DNA from: Fibrobacterota bacterium
GTDB taxonomy: Bacteria; Fibrobacterota; Fibrobacteria; UBA5070
DNA: 64,000 nt
Assembly: GCA_016715065.1 (NCBI GenBank)
Contig: JADKBN010000002.1
Location: 744,001 to 808,000, forward strand
Reading direction: 5' to 3'
Positions 1 through 9,100 of this stretch are shown one piece after another (position 1 is the first letter of the stretch; every line of letters starts with the position of its first letter). Under the pieces are notes generated by a model. It was not told where the DNA came from, did not search any database, and worked only from the letters and a program-made list of their open reading frames with translations. The translations under genes were made by a program, and so were the position numbers.

Positions 1-2
1 CG

Positions 3-1346
3 GTGCGTCTGGTTCGCATCGCCGTGGCGGATTCGGGTCGAGGCAAGGACAGTTCCAGTCGGCGGATCCAGTGGACAACACCTGTCAGCTTCCACATGGA
101 CGCGATACCCTCCACCACCGTCCAGTGGGATTCGGTGCAGTTCAAGCTCACCAGCGTGATCAGCAGCGCGGTAAGCTTCCGTTGGGAAGCCGATCAAGGG
201 CGCAACGGCGTAGCCAAACCCAACGAGATGGTATCGCTGCTTTCCAACGGGAGATTGATCGTCTGCGCTTCCTTGGCTGGGTTCCTCGACAGTTGCGACA
301 CCAGCGCGAATTTCGAGGTCCGCCACACCAATCAGGCTCCGGCTTTCGAACGCCCGAACAAAACGGATGCGATCACCATCGAGGAGGATGCACAGCGGGG
401 CGAATTGTACTTGGCGAAAAATCTCACAAAGGGAAGCAAGTGGGATTCCGACCAGTCACTTCGATTCGAGGTGAAGTCCTTGTCCCGACCTGGTCTGTAT
501 GCGGCACTCCCCAAGGTCGATTTGCTGACAGGGATCCTATCCTTCGTTCCAGCCGTCGATTCCTTCGGGATCGATACCCTTGAAATCATGCTCTGCGACG
601 ACGGTGGAACCGAGCATGGGGGGAAGGACTGCGGTCAGCCTTCGAAAATCCTGGTGACCATCAAAGCGGTCAACGATGCCCCGATAGGACTTCCCTGGAG
701 CGTCGAGGTCCCGATTTCCGACAGTGTCGTCAAACTTGCGCAAGATCCGGTTTCCTCCGGACCGGGAGAGCCTTTTGTCTCGGGGATGGCTTTTCGAACT
801 TCCTACAAATCAGGGAACTTCAGTCTGGCGTCGTTGGCGGTCGCGCGAGGATCGGCCAAGGATTCCGTAAAGGTCACTCCAGGAACCAAGGCTGGGCTCT
901 CCGTGTATCAGGTCGTCGCGACCGACCTACCCGGCCCGAATGTCCTGGGAAGTGCCCTGAGCGACACCTTCGATCTTTCCGTCAAGGTGGTCGATTCCTG
1001 GTCGGTCGGAGGAAAGAACATTCCCTTGTCCGTGGCTTTCGGCAGGACTTGGCTGACCGAACCGCTCAGCGAATCCGGTGGGAGCGATTCCACCGGGATC
1101 GCGAACAGCGTGTTCCACTGCCCCACGGGTTGGGTTTTGCCGGACAGCAATGACGTCAAGAAGATGCACAACCTCGAAAACGGGTCCCTGGCCTCGATCG
1201 GAGTTCTCGACGGCGAGGAAGTGTGGATCCAATCCGGCGGCGCTCTCGCCATTGCAAGGTTGGCCTTCATCGGATCGAAAGTCGATGTATCCTTCCTTCG
1301 CGCCTCGACAAAAAACGCGACCCTGCGCTGCGTGTACAAAAATTGA
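3..1346 (+). CDS. Surface protein with Ig/cadherin-like and FISUMP-like domains (5' partial)
   Basis: The reading frame is open from the window edge, so the N-terminus is missing and the GTG at position 3 is unlikely to be the true start. The middle part, roughly residues 110-230 of the visible 447, is a beta-sandwich domain of the cadherin/Ig-like type: it has the pattern GILSFVPAVDSFGIDTLEI and ends in the common KAVNDAP junction. The last 110 residues contain TGWVLPDSNDVKKM and finish in a Cys-containing strand (LRCVYKN), resembling the C-terminal half of the Fibrobacter succinogenes major paralogous (FISUMP) domain. It is most likely a secreted or cell-surface adhesion protein. No membrane anchor is visible, and no sorting tail follows the FISUMP-like part. 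The domain assignment is by eye; the function is inferred only from these domains. Confidence 0.6.
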   Translation: MRLVRIAVADSGRGKDSSSRRIQWTTPVSFHMDAIPSTTVQWDSVQFKLTSVISSAVSFRWEADQGRNGVAKPNEMVSLLSNGRLIVCASLAGFLDSCDTSANFEVRHTNQAPAFERPNKTDAITIEEDAQRGELYLAKNLTKGSKWDSDQSLRFEVKSLSRPGLYAALPKVDLLTGILSFVPAVDSFGIDTLEIMLCDDGGTEHGGKDCGQPSKILVTIKAVNDAPIGLPWSVEVPISDSVVKLAQDPVSSGPGEPFVSGMAFRTSYKSGNFSLASLAVARGSAKDSVKVTPGTKAGLSVYQVVATDLPGPNVLGSALSDTFDLSVKVVDSWSVGGKNIPLSVAFGRTWLTEPLSESGGSDSTGIANSVFHCPTGWVLPDSNDVKKMHNLENGSLASIGVLDGEEVWIQSGGALAIARLAFIGSKVDVSFLRASTKNATLRCVYKN

Positions 1347-1398
1347 CATAGAAATCGGTGCATCGGGATTTGTCGATCCTGATGCGATTTCCAGCACG

Positions 1399-1436
1399 AA
1401 AAAGCCCCTGGAGCGTGATGCTCCAGGGGCTTTTTT
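1399..1436. terminator. Bidirectional Rho-independent terminator
   Basis: A perfect 11-bp GC-rich stem (GCCCCTGGAGC, loop GTGAT, GCTCCAGGGGC) is flanked by A-runs on the left and a T-run on the right. It can therefore stop the surface-protein transcript on the + strand and also serve the convergent NifX-like gene on the - strand. Confidence 0.85.
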
Positions 1437-1482
1437 CCATTTCAAGCGAGTCGGCCGGGGATCCTCCCCGGCCTGGTTGCGC

Positions 1483-2049
1483 TTAGCGGCAGCGGCACTC
1501 GTGTTCCGGATCGGCGTGACCTTCGCCTTGGCAGCAATCTTCGCCACCGCCTCCGCAGCACTCGTGCTCGTCCTTGGCGGCATGGCTGTGGCCTCCGCCG
1601 CCGCAGCATCCGCTCTCTTCCTTTTCGGCGTGGCTGTGTCCGCCTCCGCCGCAGCAGCCACCCTCGCTCTTTTCGCCGTGGTCGTGGCCATGGCCTCCGT
1701 GTCCACCACAGCAGCCTCCGCCTTGGTTGCCACGGGTCAGGGCTTCGCGCATGAGTTTCAGGAAGCGTTCGACATTTTCTGATGGGGAAATGTCGTCGGC
1801 GCCCGTGAAGACGTGGATTCCGCGATCGGCGAGATACTGGGCGTTGTCCGGGTCGATGGTGCCCACCAGGACGGCGTCGACGTCGCGCTCGGCGAGCCAA
1901 CCGAAGGATGCCTCGGCTCCCGGAAACTCGAGCAGCCCTTCGTCCTGGGAGTTCATGTTCCCGAAATCCAACAGGTGGAGTGAAACGCTCTTGGAAAGCT
2001 CATAGGCACCGGCGACAGTGCCCTGGAATTGTGGAATGGCAATACGCAT
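1483..2049 (-). CDS. NifX/NifB-family protein with Cys/His-rich repeat tail
   Basis: 188 residues from the ATG at 2049, chosen because the family's conserved start MRIAIPQF begins there and a GAGGGA ribosome site lies just upstream; the frame extends 24 codons further but those residues are not conserved-looking. Residues 1-115 are a dinitrogenase iron-molybdenum cofactor (NifX/NafY-type) fold, with the typical DAVLVG and DRGIHVFTG segments. The last 70 residues are a metal-binding tail with repeated CCGGGGHSHA units plus further CC and HGHDH clusters, about 10 Cys and 10 His. Family members bind Fe-S or Fe-Mo cofactors, but no nif gene is in the window, so a general metal or Fe-S handling role is more likely than nitrogen fixation. 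The tail repeats look like repeated duplication of one short unit. Confidence 0.8.
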   Translation of the reverse strand: MRIAIPQFQGTVAGAYELSKSVSLHLLDFGNMNSQDEGLLEFPGAEASFGWLAERDVDAVLVGTIDPDNAQYLADRGIHVFTGADDISPSENVERFLKLMREALTRGNQGGGCCGGHGGHGHDHGEKSEGGCCGGGGHSHAEKEESGCCGGGGHSHAAKDEHECCGGGGEDCCQGEGHADPEHECRCR

Positions 2050-2130
2050 CTGGAATCCCTCGTTGGTTAGGTTGCTTAGGCCGTTTGGATGCAACCTACG
2101 CTCTCGAGGGCTTGGGATCAAGAAAATTTC

Positions 2131-2847
2131 TCAGGCAACCACAGAGAAGCTGGAAACTCCGCCGGAGGCAGGAAGTTTCACAGCTTCCGAAGGAGTGGCC
2201 TGCCCGGTTGATGCACTTGTGGTGGGAGCTGTCTCCTTGGCGGATTTCCAATCTTCTAGCGTCTGGTCGAGCTTCTTCATCGCCGCCTCGTAGGTGTCGT
2301 TGAAAAGCTTCGCCGAAGGGCCGGGGAGCTCCTTTAGGTCCGATTTCGCCGACCGGAAGCCATCCTCGATCGCGCTTCGCACCTGGGAGATGAACTCCTC
2401 ATCGGTAAGATCCTTGGCCTCTCCCATTTGCCGCATGGACAGGGCGAAGTCCACGATCCGCTGGGAAGTCTTGTCCGCTCCCCATTCTTCAGGGACTTCC
2501 GCCGCTTTTTCCTCTGGATCCACCATGTAGGGAATGTCGCTGGACCAGCGTATATGGATCCCTGCCTTTTCGAGTTCGTCCTTGGACTTCTGGACCTGCT
2601 CCAAAAGCTGCCGCTTTGTTTCGAGTTTGAATGCTTCCAGGTCGAAACCAAGCGTGGAAGTGGTGGGTTTCGCATCGGAGGCAACCACTTCGGGCTTCTG
2701 GCCGCTGGGTTCCCATGTGTCCGTAGCAGGGTTGGGGCGATTTGTCGACGAGCCCTCGGTGCCCTCGGATCGGCTGCTGGGCTTGGAAGTCGCCCCATGG
2801 GTGGTTGTGGCCGCACTCGTTGTGGACGAATTCATCTGGACTTGCAT
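2131..2847 (-). CDS. Hypothetical protein, charged helical C-terminal half
   Basis: About 238 residues from the ATG at 2847, preceded by a G-run; the ATG at 2835 is an alternative. The first 70 residues are Ser/Thr/Pro-rich and look disordered. Residues 75-210 are strongly charged and helical, with heptad-like stretches such as ETKRQLLEQVQKSKDELEKA. There is no signal peptide and no membrane segment. It lies immediately downstream of the response regulator on the same strand (68 bp apart), so it may belong to the same transcript. I do not recognise a family. Confidence 0.55.
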   Translation of the reverse strand: MQVQMNSSTTSAATTTHGATSKPSSRSEGTEGSSTNRPNPATDTWEPSGQKPEVVASDAKPTTSTLGFDLEAFKLETKRQLLEQVQKSKDELEKAGIHIRWSSDIPYMVDPEEKAAEVPEEWGADKTSQRIVDFALSMRQMGEAKDLTDEEFISQVRSAIEDGFRSAKSDLKELPGPSAKLFNDTYEAAMKKLDQTLEDWKSAKETAPTTSASTGQATPSEAVKLPASGGVSSFSVVA

Positions 2848-2915
2848 CGACCCCCCCAATCTCCCGTTGCGACTCTGGCTCCTGGTTTCATCGGAACACA
2901 CCCACCGGAACTTGA

Positions 2916-3473
2916 TCAATCTTCTTCCAGGATCTTGGTCTTGCAGTCGGGGCAGATGCCGTGGGAAATGGAAGCGGCGCTGTGTTCCTTGATGTATTGA
3001 TCCACCGTTTGCCACGCGCCTTTGTCGCTGCGGACCTTGCGACACCACGCGCAAACCGGAACCAGGGAGCGCAATTCGGCGATCTCTTCGCGGGCACGGC
3101 GCAGTTCCAGATGCGTGCGCACCCGCGCCAGCAGCTCTTCCGGTTGGAACGGCTTTCCGACGTAATCCATGCCTCCCACGGCGAAGCCCCGGACAATGTC
3201 CTCTGGTTCGGTGCGCGCGGTGAGGAAAATGACCGGGATCCAGCGCATGGCGGGAGACTCCCGCAGGCGTCGGCAGGTTTCGTACCCATCGATTCCCGGC
3301 ATGTTCACATCCAGCAGAATCAAGCCCACCGGGTGGGTCGCCAAGAACTCCAGGGCTTGTTCGCCGGTCAAGCAGACCGAAACCTCGAAGCCTTCCCGGT
3401 GGAGGATTCCGGCCAGGACTTGGACATTGGCGGGATTGTCCTCGACGATGAGGATTTCCTTCAGTGAGTCCAT
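2916..3473 (-). CDS. Response regulator with C-terminal four-cysteine module
   Basis: 185 residues. Residues 5-122 are a CheY-like receiver: acidic pair E11/D12, phosphoacceptor D55 in LILLDVNMPG, conserved T85 and K107 in GKPFQPEELL. A short coiled coil (122-136) leads to a C-terminal module with PVCAWCRKVR and CPDC, four cysteines spaced as in a zinc-binding site, rather than a DNA-binding domain. The start at 3473 lies 7 bases downstream of the stop of the hybrid kinase, so the two are almost surely translated from one mRNA and act in one phosphorelay. Four-Cys ends of this kind are known on stand-alone regulators and PAS proteins, but their role is not established. The output is unknown. 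Confidence 0.85.
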   Translation of the reverse strand: MDSLKEILIVEDNPANVQVLAGILHREGFEVSVCLTGEQALEFLATHPVGLILLDVNMPGIDGYETCRRLRESPAMRWIPVIFLTARTEPEDIVRGFAVGGMDYVGKPFQPEELLARVRTHLELRRAREEIAELRSLVPVCAWCRKVRSDKGAWQTVDQYIKEHSAASISHGICPDCKTKILEED

Positions 3474-3480
3474 TTTGCGC

Positions 3481-6075
3481 TCAGGTCCTTTCCAATTGTC
3501 GCAAGATCCGTTCGATGGCACGGACGTCGAACGATTTTCCGGCGTCTCCGAGCTGTCGGGCGAGCACTTCCAGATCGGAAAGATTCCGGTCCTTCGCGAT
3601 CTGGACGAGGCGCTGTGACAGGTTTTGCAATGCGCTGAAATTGAGGCCGGAGGAGGATGCGTCGCGGAAAACCGCCACGAGTTCCTTGGCGGCATCCAGG
3701 GAGGCCTCGCCGATGGATGGATCGGGAAGGGGGCGAGAAACCGCTTGGGAATCGAGCGCGACCCTGGAAAACCAGCGATCGAGCACGCGGACAAGGGAAG
3801 GAAGTTCGACGGGTTTGGACAAGAACGCGTCGAACGGACGGTCCGTGGGTTCGGGAGGATTGGTCCGGTCCACCGATGCGGTGAGGGCCACCACGGGGAT
3901 GTCCGCAGTCGCTGGATTCGCACGAAGCGCCCGGGTCGCTTCGAAACCGTCGAGAACCGGCATCCGCAGGTCCATCAGGACCAGGCCGGGTCCGGATTTG
4001 TTCGCCGTGAGCAAGGCGACCTCGCCGTTGTCCGCTTCCAGGCATTCCAGCCCGACCCGCTCGAGGATCTCCCGCATCAACAGGCGATTGCATTCGACAT
4101 CGTCCACGACCAGCACGATGCCTCCCGCATACCGCACGGTGGTGAAATCCTCCGGTGCGAGCGCGGCTTCCCTCCCGAGACGGCCGGCTGGGAGATCGGG
4201 AAGCATCAAGGTGAAGGTCGATCCCGCCCCGAGCTGGCTTTTCAAGAGGATTTCACCCCCCATCAATCCGGCGAGTTTGCGCGAGATGGCCAGCCCCAGA
4301 CCCGTCCCCCCGAGGCGGCGCGATCCGGGGCCATGGCTTTGCTCGAAGGCGTCGAAGACCAGATCGTGTTCCTCCTCGGCGATTCCCATGCCGGTGTCGG
4401 CTACCTGGAATTCCAGGTCGATCCGACCCGCCCCGGTTCGGGAGGGACGGAACCGGATGCGGACGAGCACCGTGCCCTGGTCGGTGAATTTGATGGCGTT
4501 CCCCACCAGGTTCAGCAGAATCTGTCGCAGTCGGATTTCATCCACCTGCACCGCGTCGGGAAGATCGTCCTGGATCTCGGAGCGGAGGCTGATCCGTTTT
4601 TCCTGCACCTGGGGCCCGAACATCCGGACCAGGTCTCCCACCAGGTGGCGCAGATCGGTCGGATTGGCGTCGATCCGCATCCGTCCCGCCTCCATCTTCG
4701 ACATGTCGAGGATGTCGTTGATCAGGCGCAGAAGCCCTCTGCCGCTGGTGCGGATGGAGTCGATGTGGCGGGCCTGTTCTGGCGTGGTATGCATCCCCGC
4801 AAGCAGTTCGCTGAAGCCGATCACCGCGTTCAGCGGAGTGCTGATCTCGTGGCTCATGTTCGCCAGGAACTCGCTCTTGACCCGGCTGGCGGATTGGGCC
4901 CGGGCGATGGCCTGCTTCAATTGGGCTTCCGATCGTTTTCGTTCCGCGATGTTGCGGGCGATCGACAGCGTCCAGCGCTTGCCTTGCCAATCAAGCAGCC
5001 GGGCGGAGACCTCCACGGGGATCTCCTCGCCGGATTTTGCCACCAACGTGGTTTCGTAGATGCAGCGACGCTCCTCCAGGAGCCTTGCGATGACGGCTTC
5101 GTATTCTGCGGGATCCTCCCATCGGCTGATCGCGCGGGGATCCAATGTCAGAAGCTCGGCCCGCGAATATCCCAGGCTGGTGCAGGCGACGGCGTTGACC
5201 TCGAGGAATTTTCCCGGAAGGTCGCTGTCGATTTCCGTCACGAAGATCGCGTCGTTGCCGCTGTCGAACAAGGTCGAGTATTTGAGTTCGCGTTCGTGGA
5301 CCATGTCCTCCAGGCGCTGTCGGTAGGAATCCAGTTCCAGTTCAGCCATCTTCCGCTCGGCCAGGCCCCAGGCGATGTCGGCGAACAGGCTGACCATCCG
5401 CACGTCGTCGTCGTCGTAGAGACCTTCCTTGTTTCCCACTCCGAGGATCGCGACGATCTTGTCTTCGCGGAAGATCGGGACCACCAATTCCCGGATCAAA
5501 GCCGCATGGCCCGCTGGAAGGCCCTTTTTCCCGGGCATGGACATGTAGTCGTTGTGGATGACCGCCCGGCGCTCTCGCACGCAATTGGCCCACACCCCCG
5601 CCATGGAAAGTCCGTAGTGCTGGCCCGCGCCCGTGGCATGGCAATAGAGCTTGGCGGTTCGGGTCGACCAAGCTTGTAGATGGATGGATTCCTGATCCGG
5701 CTCGACGAAGTGGTAGAACGATACCTTGCTATCCGTAAGGCGTTCCACTTCGTCCAGAGTCAGGACGAGAAAGTCGTGGAGGCTGGTTCGGGGGGCTTCG
5801 GCCATCAGCCGCACGCGGGCTTGCAGTACCCCTTCCGACCGGCTCTGGGTGAGGAGAGCTTGCGATTGTTCTTGATCGGCTTGGTTGAGTTGGGCAAGCA
5901 GCTCTCCACCAAGCACGAAGGTGATCACAGAGCCGATCAGGCCCAGCGTCAGATGCAGGGGATCCGGAAAGCCCTGGAATGCCCCCGCGGCCAGGAGAAT
6001 TCCGACTCCGAAACATGCCTTGGCCAGGAGGCGGAGGCGTTGCGGGTTGGACAAATGGATCTGAACAATGCGCAT
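3481..6075 (-). CDS. Membrane hybrid histidine kinase (TM-GAF-PAS-HisKA-HATPase-REC)
   Basis: 864 residues. Two N-terminal membrane segments (about 15-34 and 41-62) are followed by a GAF-type sensor domain (about 95-240), a PAS domain with PAC end (about 258-380), a HisKA dimerisation domain with phosphoacceptor H409, a HATPase domain (N-box around NLVGNAIKF, then DTGMGI and GGTGLGLAISRKL) and a receiver domain with phosphoacceptor D702 in VLMDLRMP. About 85 residues after the receiver are helical and could be a degenerate phosphotransfer region; no clear Hpt motif was found. The H-box reads HEISTPLN, with Ser where Arg is usual. It is co-transcribed with the response regulator at 2916-3473 and divergent from uvrA. 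The signal sensed is unknown; GAF domains often bind small ligands or haem. Confidence 0.9.
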   Translation of the reverse strand: MRIVQIHLSNPQRLRLLAKACFGVGILLAAGAFQGFPDPLHLTLGLIGSVITFVLGGELLAQLNQADQEQSQALLTQSRSEGVLQARVRLMAEAPRTSLHDFLVLTLDEVERLTDSKVSFYHFVEPDQESIHLQAWSTRTAKLYCHATGAGQHYGLSMAGVWANCVRERRAVIHNDYMSMPGKKGLPAGHAALIRELVVPIFREDKIVAILGVGNKEGLYDDDDVRMVSLFADIAWGLAERKMAELELDSYRQRLEDMVHERELKYSTLFDSGNDAIFVTEIDSDLPGKFLEVNAVACTSLGYSRAELLTLDPRAISRWEDPAEYEAVIARLLEERRCIYETTLVAKSGEEIPVEVSARLLDWQGKRWTLSIARNIAERKRSEAQLKQAIARAQSASRVKSEFLANMSHEISTPLNAVIGFSELLAGMHTTPEQARHIDSIRTSGRGLLRLINDILDMSKMEAGRMRIDANPTDLRHLVGDLVRMFGPQVQEKRISLRSEIQDDLPDAVQVDEIRLRQILLNLVGNAIKFTDQGTVLVRIRFRPSRTGAGRIDLEFQVADTGMGIAEEEHDLVFDAFEQSHGPGSRRLGGTGLGLAISRKLAGLMGGEILLKSQLGAGSTFTLMLPDLPAGRLGREAALAPEDFTTVRYAGGIVLVVDDVECNRLLMREILERVGLECLEADNGEVALLTANKSGPGLVLMDLRMPVLDGFEATRALRANPATADIPVVALTASVDRTNPPEPTDRPFDAFLSKPVELPSLVRVLDRWFSRVALDSQAVSRPLPDPSIGEASLDAAKELVAVFRDASSSGLNFSALQNLSQRLVQIAKDRNLSDLEVLARQLGDAGKSFDVRAIERILRQLERT

Positions 6076-6194
6076 GGATGTCGAATTGTCTCATTCTGGA
6101 TCAAGGATTGGGTGTGCGTGCGCACTGAGGGTTTGTAGATTTAGTGCTCATTTGGGCAGAGATTGTTCTGCCTGCTCCGGAGGCGAAGGTCCAG

Positions 6195-9100
6195 ATGGGA
6201 AACACACTCCGTGTCGTGGGGGCGCACGAACACAACCTGAAAAACGTCTCGGTGGATCTTCCCCGCGACCAGCTCGTGGTGCTCACGGGGGTCTCCGGAT
6301 CGGGAAAATCCAGTCTCGCGTTCGACACCATCTTCCGCGAAGGCCAGCGGCGCTACGTGGAAAGCCTGTCCAGCTACGCTCGCCAGTTCATCGGGCAGAT
6401 GGGCAAGCCGGCGGTGGAACATGTCGAGGGATTGTCGCCCTCCATCTGCATCGACCAGAAAACGGTCAATCGCAATCCGCGCTCCACCGTGGGGACCACC
6501 ACGGAAATCCTCGACCACTTGCGGCTGCTCTTCGCGCGGTTGGGCGAAGCCCGATGCCCGGTTTGCTCGGAACCGATCGAAGCCCGCACCCCCGGTCAGA
6601 TCGCGGATCGATTGTTGTTCGATCGTCCCGACCAGGACTGTCTGCTGATGGCGCCGGTGGTGCGCCGGCGCAAAGGCGAGTACCGCGCCGAACAGGAGGA
6701 GTGGAAGGCCCAAGGCTATCGCTACGCCCGCATCGATGGCAAATTGCACGACCTGGAGACCGCCTCGGAGCTGGAGCGCTACGAGAACCACACCTTGGAA
6801 CTGGTGCTGGACCGGTTGCGCATCGAAGAGAAGAGCCTTCCGCGTCTGCGCGAGGGCATCCAGAAAGCCCTGCAGTTGGCCGAAGGCGTGGTTTCGATCC
6901 TGACGGGACCGGAGTCGTTTTCTGGCAAAGGCCAGGAAGGCGTGTTTTCCGCGCTGCGGGCGTGTCCCAACGGGCATGTGGAGCTGCCCGAACTGGAGCC
7001 CCGTTGTTTTTCGTTCAACCACCCGGCTGGCGCCTGTCCGGAATGCAAGGGTCTGGGGGTTCTGCGCAGTTTCGACGAAGACCTCCTGGTGCCGGATCCG
7101 CGCAAATCGCTGGAGGGACGCGCCTTGGCCGCCATCACGGACAAGGGCACGTTGATGTTCAGCGATTGGGGCCCGAGGGAAACCAAGGCCATCGCCGCCC
7201 GGCACGGCTTCAAGCTGGACACTCCCTGGAAGGACATCCCCGCATCGGGCCGCAGGGCGTTGTTGCGCGATGGAGTGCCGGAGCGAGGTCTGCGCGGGGC
7301 GATCCCGGTGCTCCAGGAGCTCTACGACCAGTGGAACATCCGGTTGCTGGAACGCTTCCAGCGCTCCTGCCTCTGCCCCTCGTGCCACGGAAGCCGCCTG
7401 GGAGTGGTGAGCCGCACGGTCAAATTCCGTCAGACGGGGATCCACGAGCTCACCGGCATGACCATCTCCCAGCTCGCCAAATTCTTCCGGGAAGTGAAGC
7501 CCACCGAGTTCGAGGTCAAGGTGGGGCGCGAGATCTTCCGCGAAATCCGCGAAAGGATCTTCTTCCTGGAAGCCGTCGGTCTCGATTACCTCTCGCTGGA
7601 TCGGTCCGCCGCGACCCTATCCGGCGGGGAGGCCCAGCGGATCCGGCTGGCCGCCCAGGTGGGGTCGGGGCTCCAAGGCGTGCTCTACGTTCTGGACGAG
7701 CCATCCATCGGACTCCATCCCCGCGACAACCGACGTCTCCTGGATACCTTGCGCCGCCTGCGCGACCGGGGCAATTCCGTCCTGGTGGTGGAGCACGACC
7801 AGGAAACCATGCAGGAAGCGGACCACGTCGTGGACATCGGCCCCGGCGCGGGAAGCCTGGGCGGAACCATCGTGGGCCAGGGAACCTGGATGGATCTGGT
7901 GGCGACGGAAGGCTCCCCGACGGGACGATATCTGTCCGGAACGGAAGGCGTGCCCATGCCCGAGGTCCGCAGGCCCTGCGGCAAGGAGGTCCCGCGGGTC
8001 ACCGTGACCGCTTGCAAGGCCCACAACCTCAAGAACGTCGACCTTTCCATTCCGTTGGGCCGGTTCGTCGCCTTGGCCGGGGTCTCGGGATCGGGCAAGA
8101 GCACATTTTTGGACCATATCTTGGGACCTGCGCTGGCCAACCAGCTGCAGGGCGCCGAGCGGGAGGTGGGGGAGCACGGGCGCATCGAAGGCATCGAGCA
8201 CCTGGACAAGGTGATCGAGATCGACCAGGCACCGATCGGACGCACTCCGCGCTCCAACCCCGCCACCTACACCGGGGTGTTCGACGAGATCCGCAACCTG
8301 TTCGCAGCCCTTCCCGAATCCAAGGCGCGCGGCTACAAGGCGGGGCGGTTTTCGTTCAACGTGGCGGGAGGGCGCTGCGAAGAATGCGAAGGAGCGGGCT
8401 CCAAGGACGTGGAAATGCAGCTGCTGGCCAACGTCCAGGTGGAGTGCGAGGAGTGCGGAGGCAAGAGGTTCAATCCGCCCACGTTGGAAGTGCACTTCAA
8501 GGGGAAGACAATTTCCGACGTCCTGGAGATGACCATCGACGAGGCGCTGGAGTTCTTCCAGGCGGTCCCCAAGATCGCCCGTGGATTGAAGACATTGCAG
8601 GACATCGGCTTGGGGTACGTGAAGATAGGGCAGCCTTCCACCACGCTTTCCGGCGGAGAAGCCCAGCGGATCAAGCTGGCCACCGAGCTCCAGAAGCCCT
8701 CCACGGGCCGCACGCTCTATCTGTTGGACGAACCCACCACGGGCCTGCATTTCCAGGACGTATCGCGCTTGGTGGTCGCCCTCCAGGAACTGGTGGACCG
8801 CGGCAACACGGTGATGGTGGTGGAACACAACCTGGATCTGGTCCGTGCCGCCGACTGGGTCCTGGACCTGGGACCGGAGGGCGGCGCCAAAGGCGGATAC
8901 CTCTGCGCCGAAGGCACGCCGGAGCAGGTGGCCAAGGCGAAGAAGTCTCCGACCGGCCCGTTCCTGGCACGGGCCATCGCGGCGGGGCTAGCCATGCGCA
9001 ACATGGCCCCCACCGTTGCATGGGCGATTCCCGTAGGGGCGATTCATGAATCGCCCGTACAACGGGAATCGCCCCTGCCCATGGCCGCCGAACCCGCCGC

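Noticed and set aside
1442..1900. Arg-rich - frame over the NifX-like tail
   Set aside because: Shadow of the CCGGGGHSHA repeat codons in another phase.
3625..5679. Long + strand frame opposite the hybrid kinase
   Set aside because: Antisense of a well-supported kinase; composition is that of a shadow frame.
6068..9049. 993-codon + frame overlapping uvrA
   Set aside because: Arg/Gly/Pro-rich shadow in another phase of uvrA; no motif.
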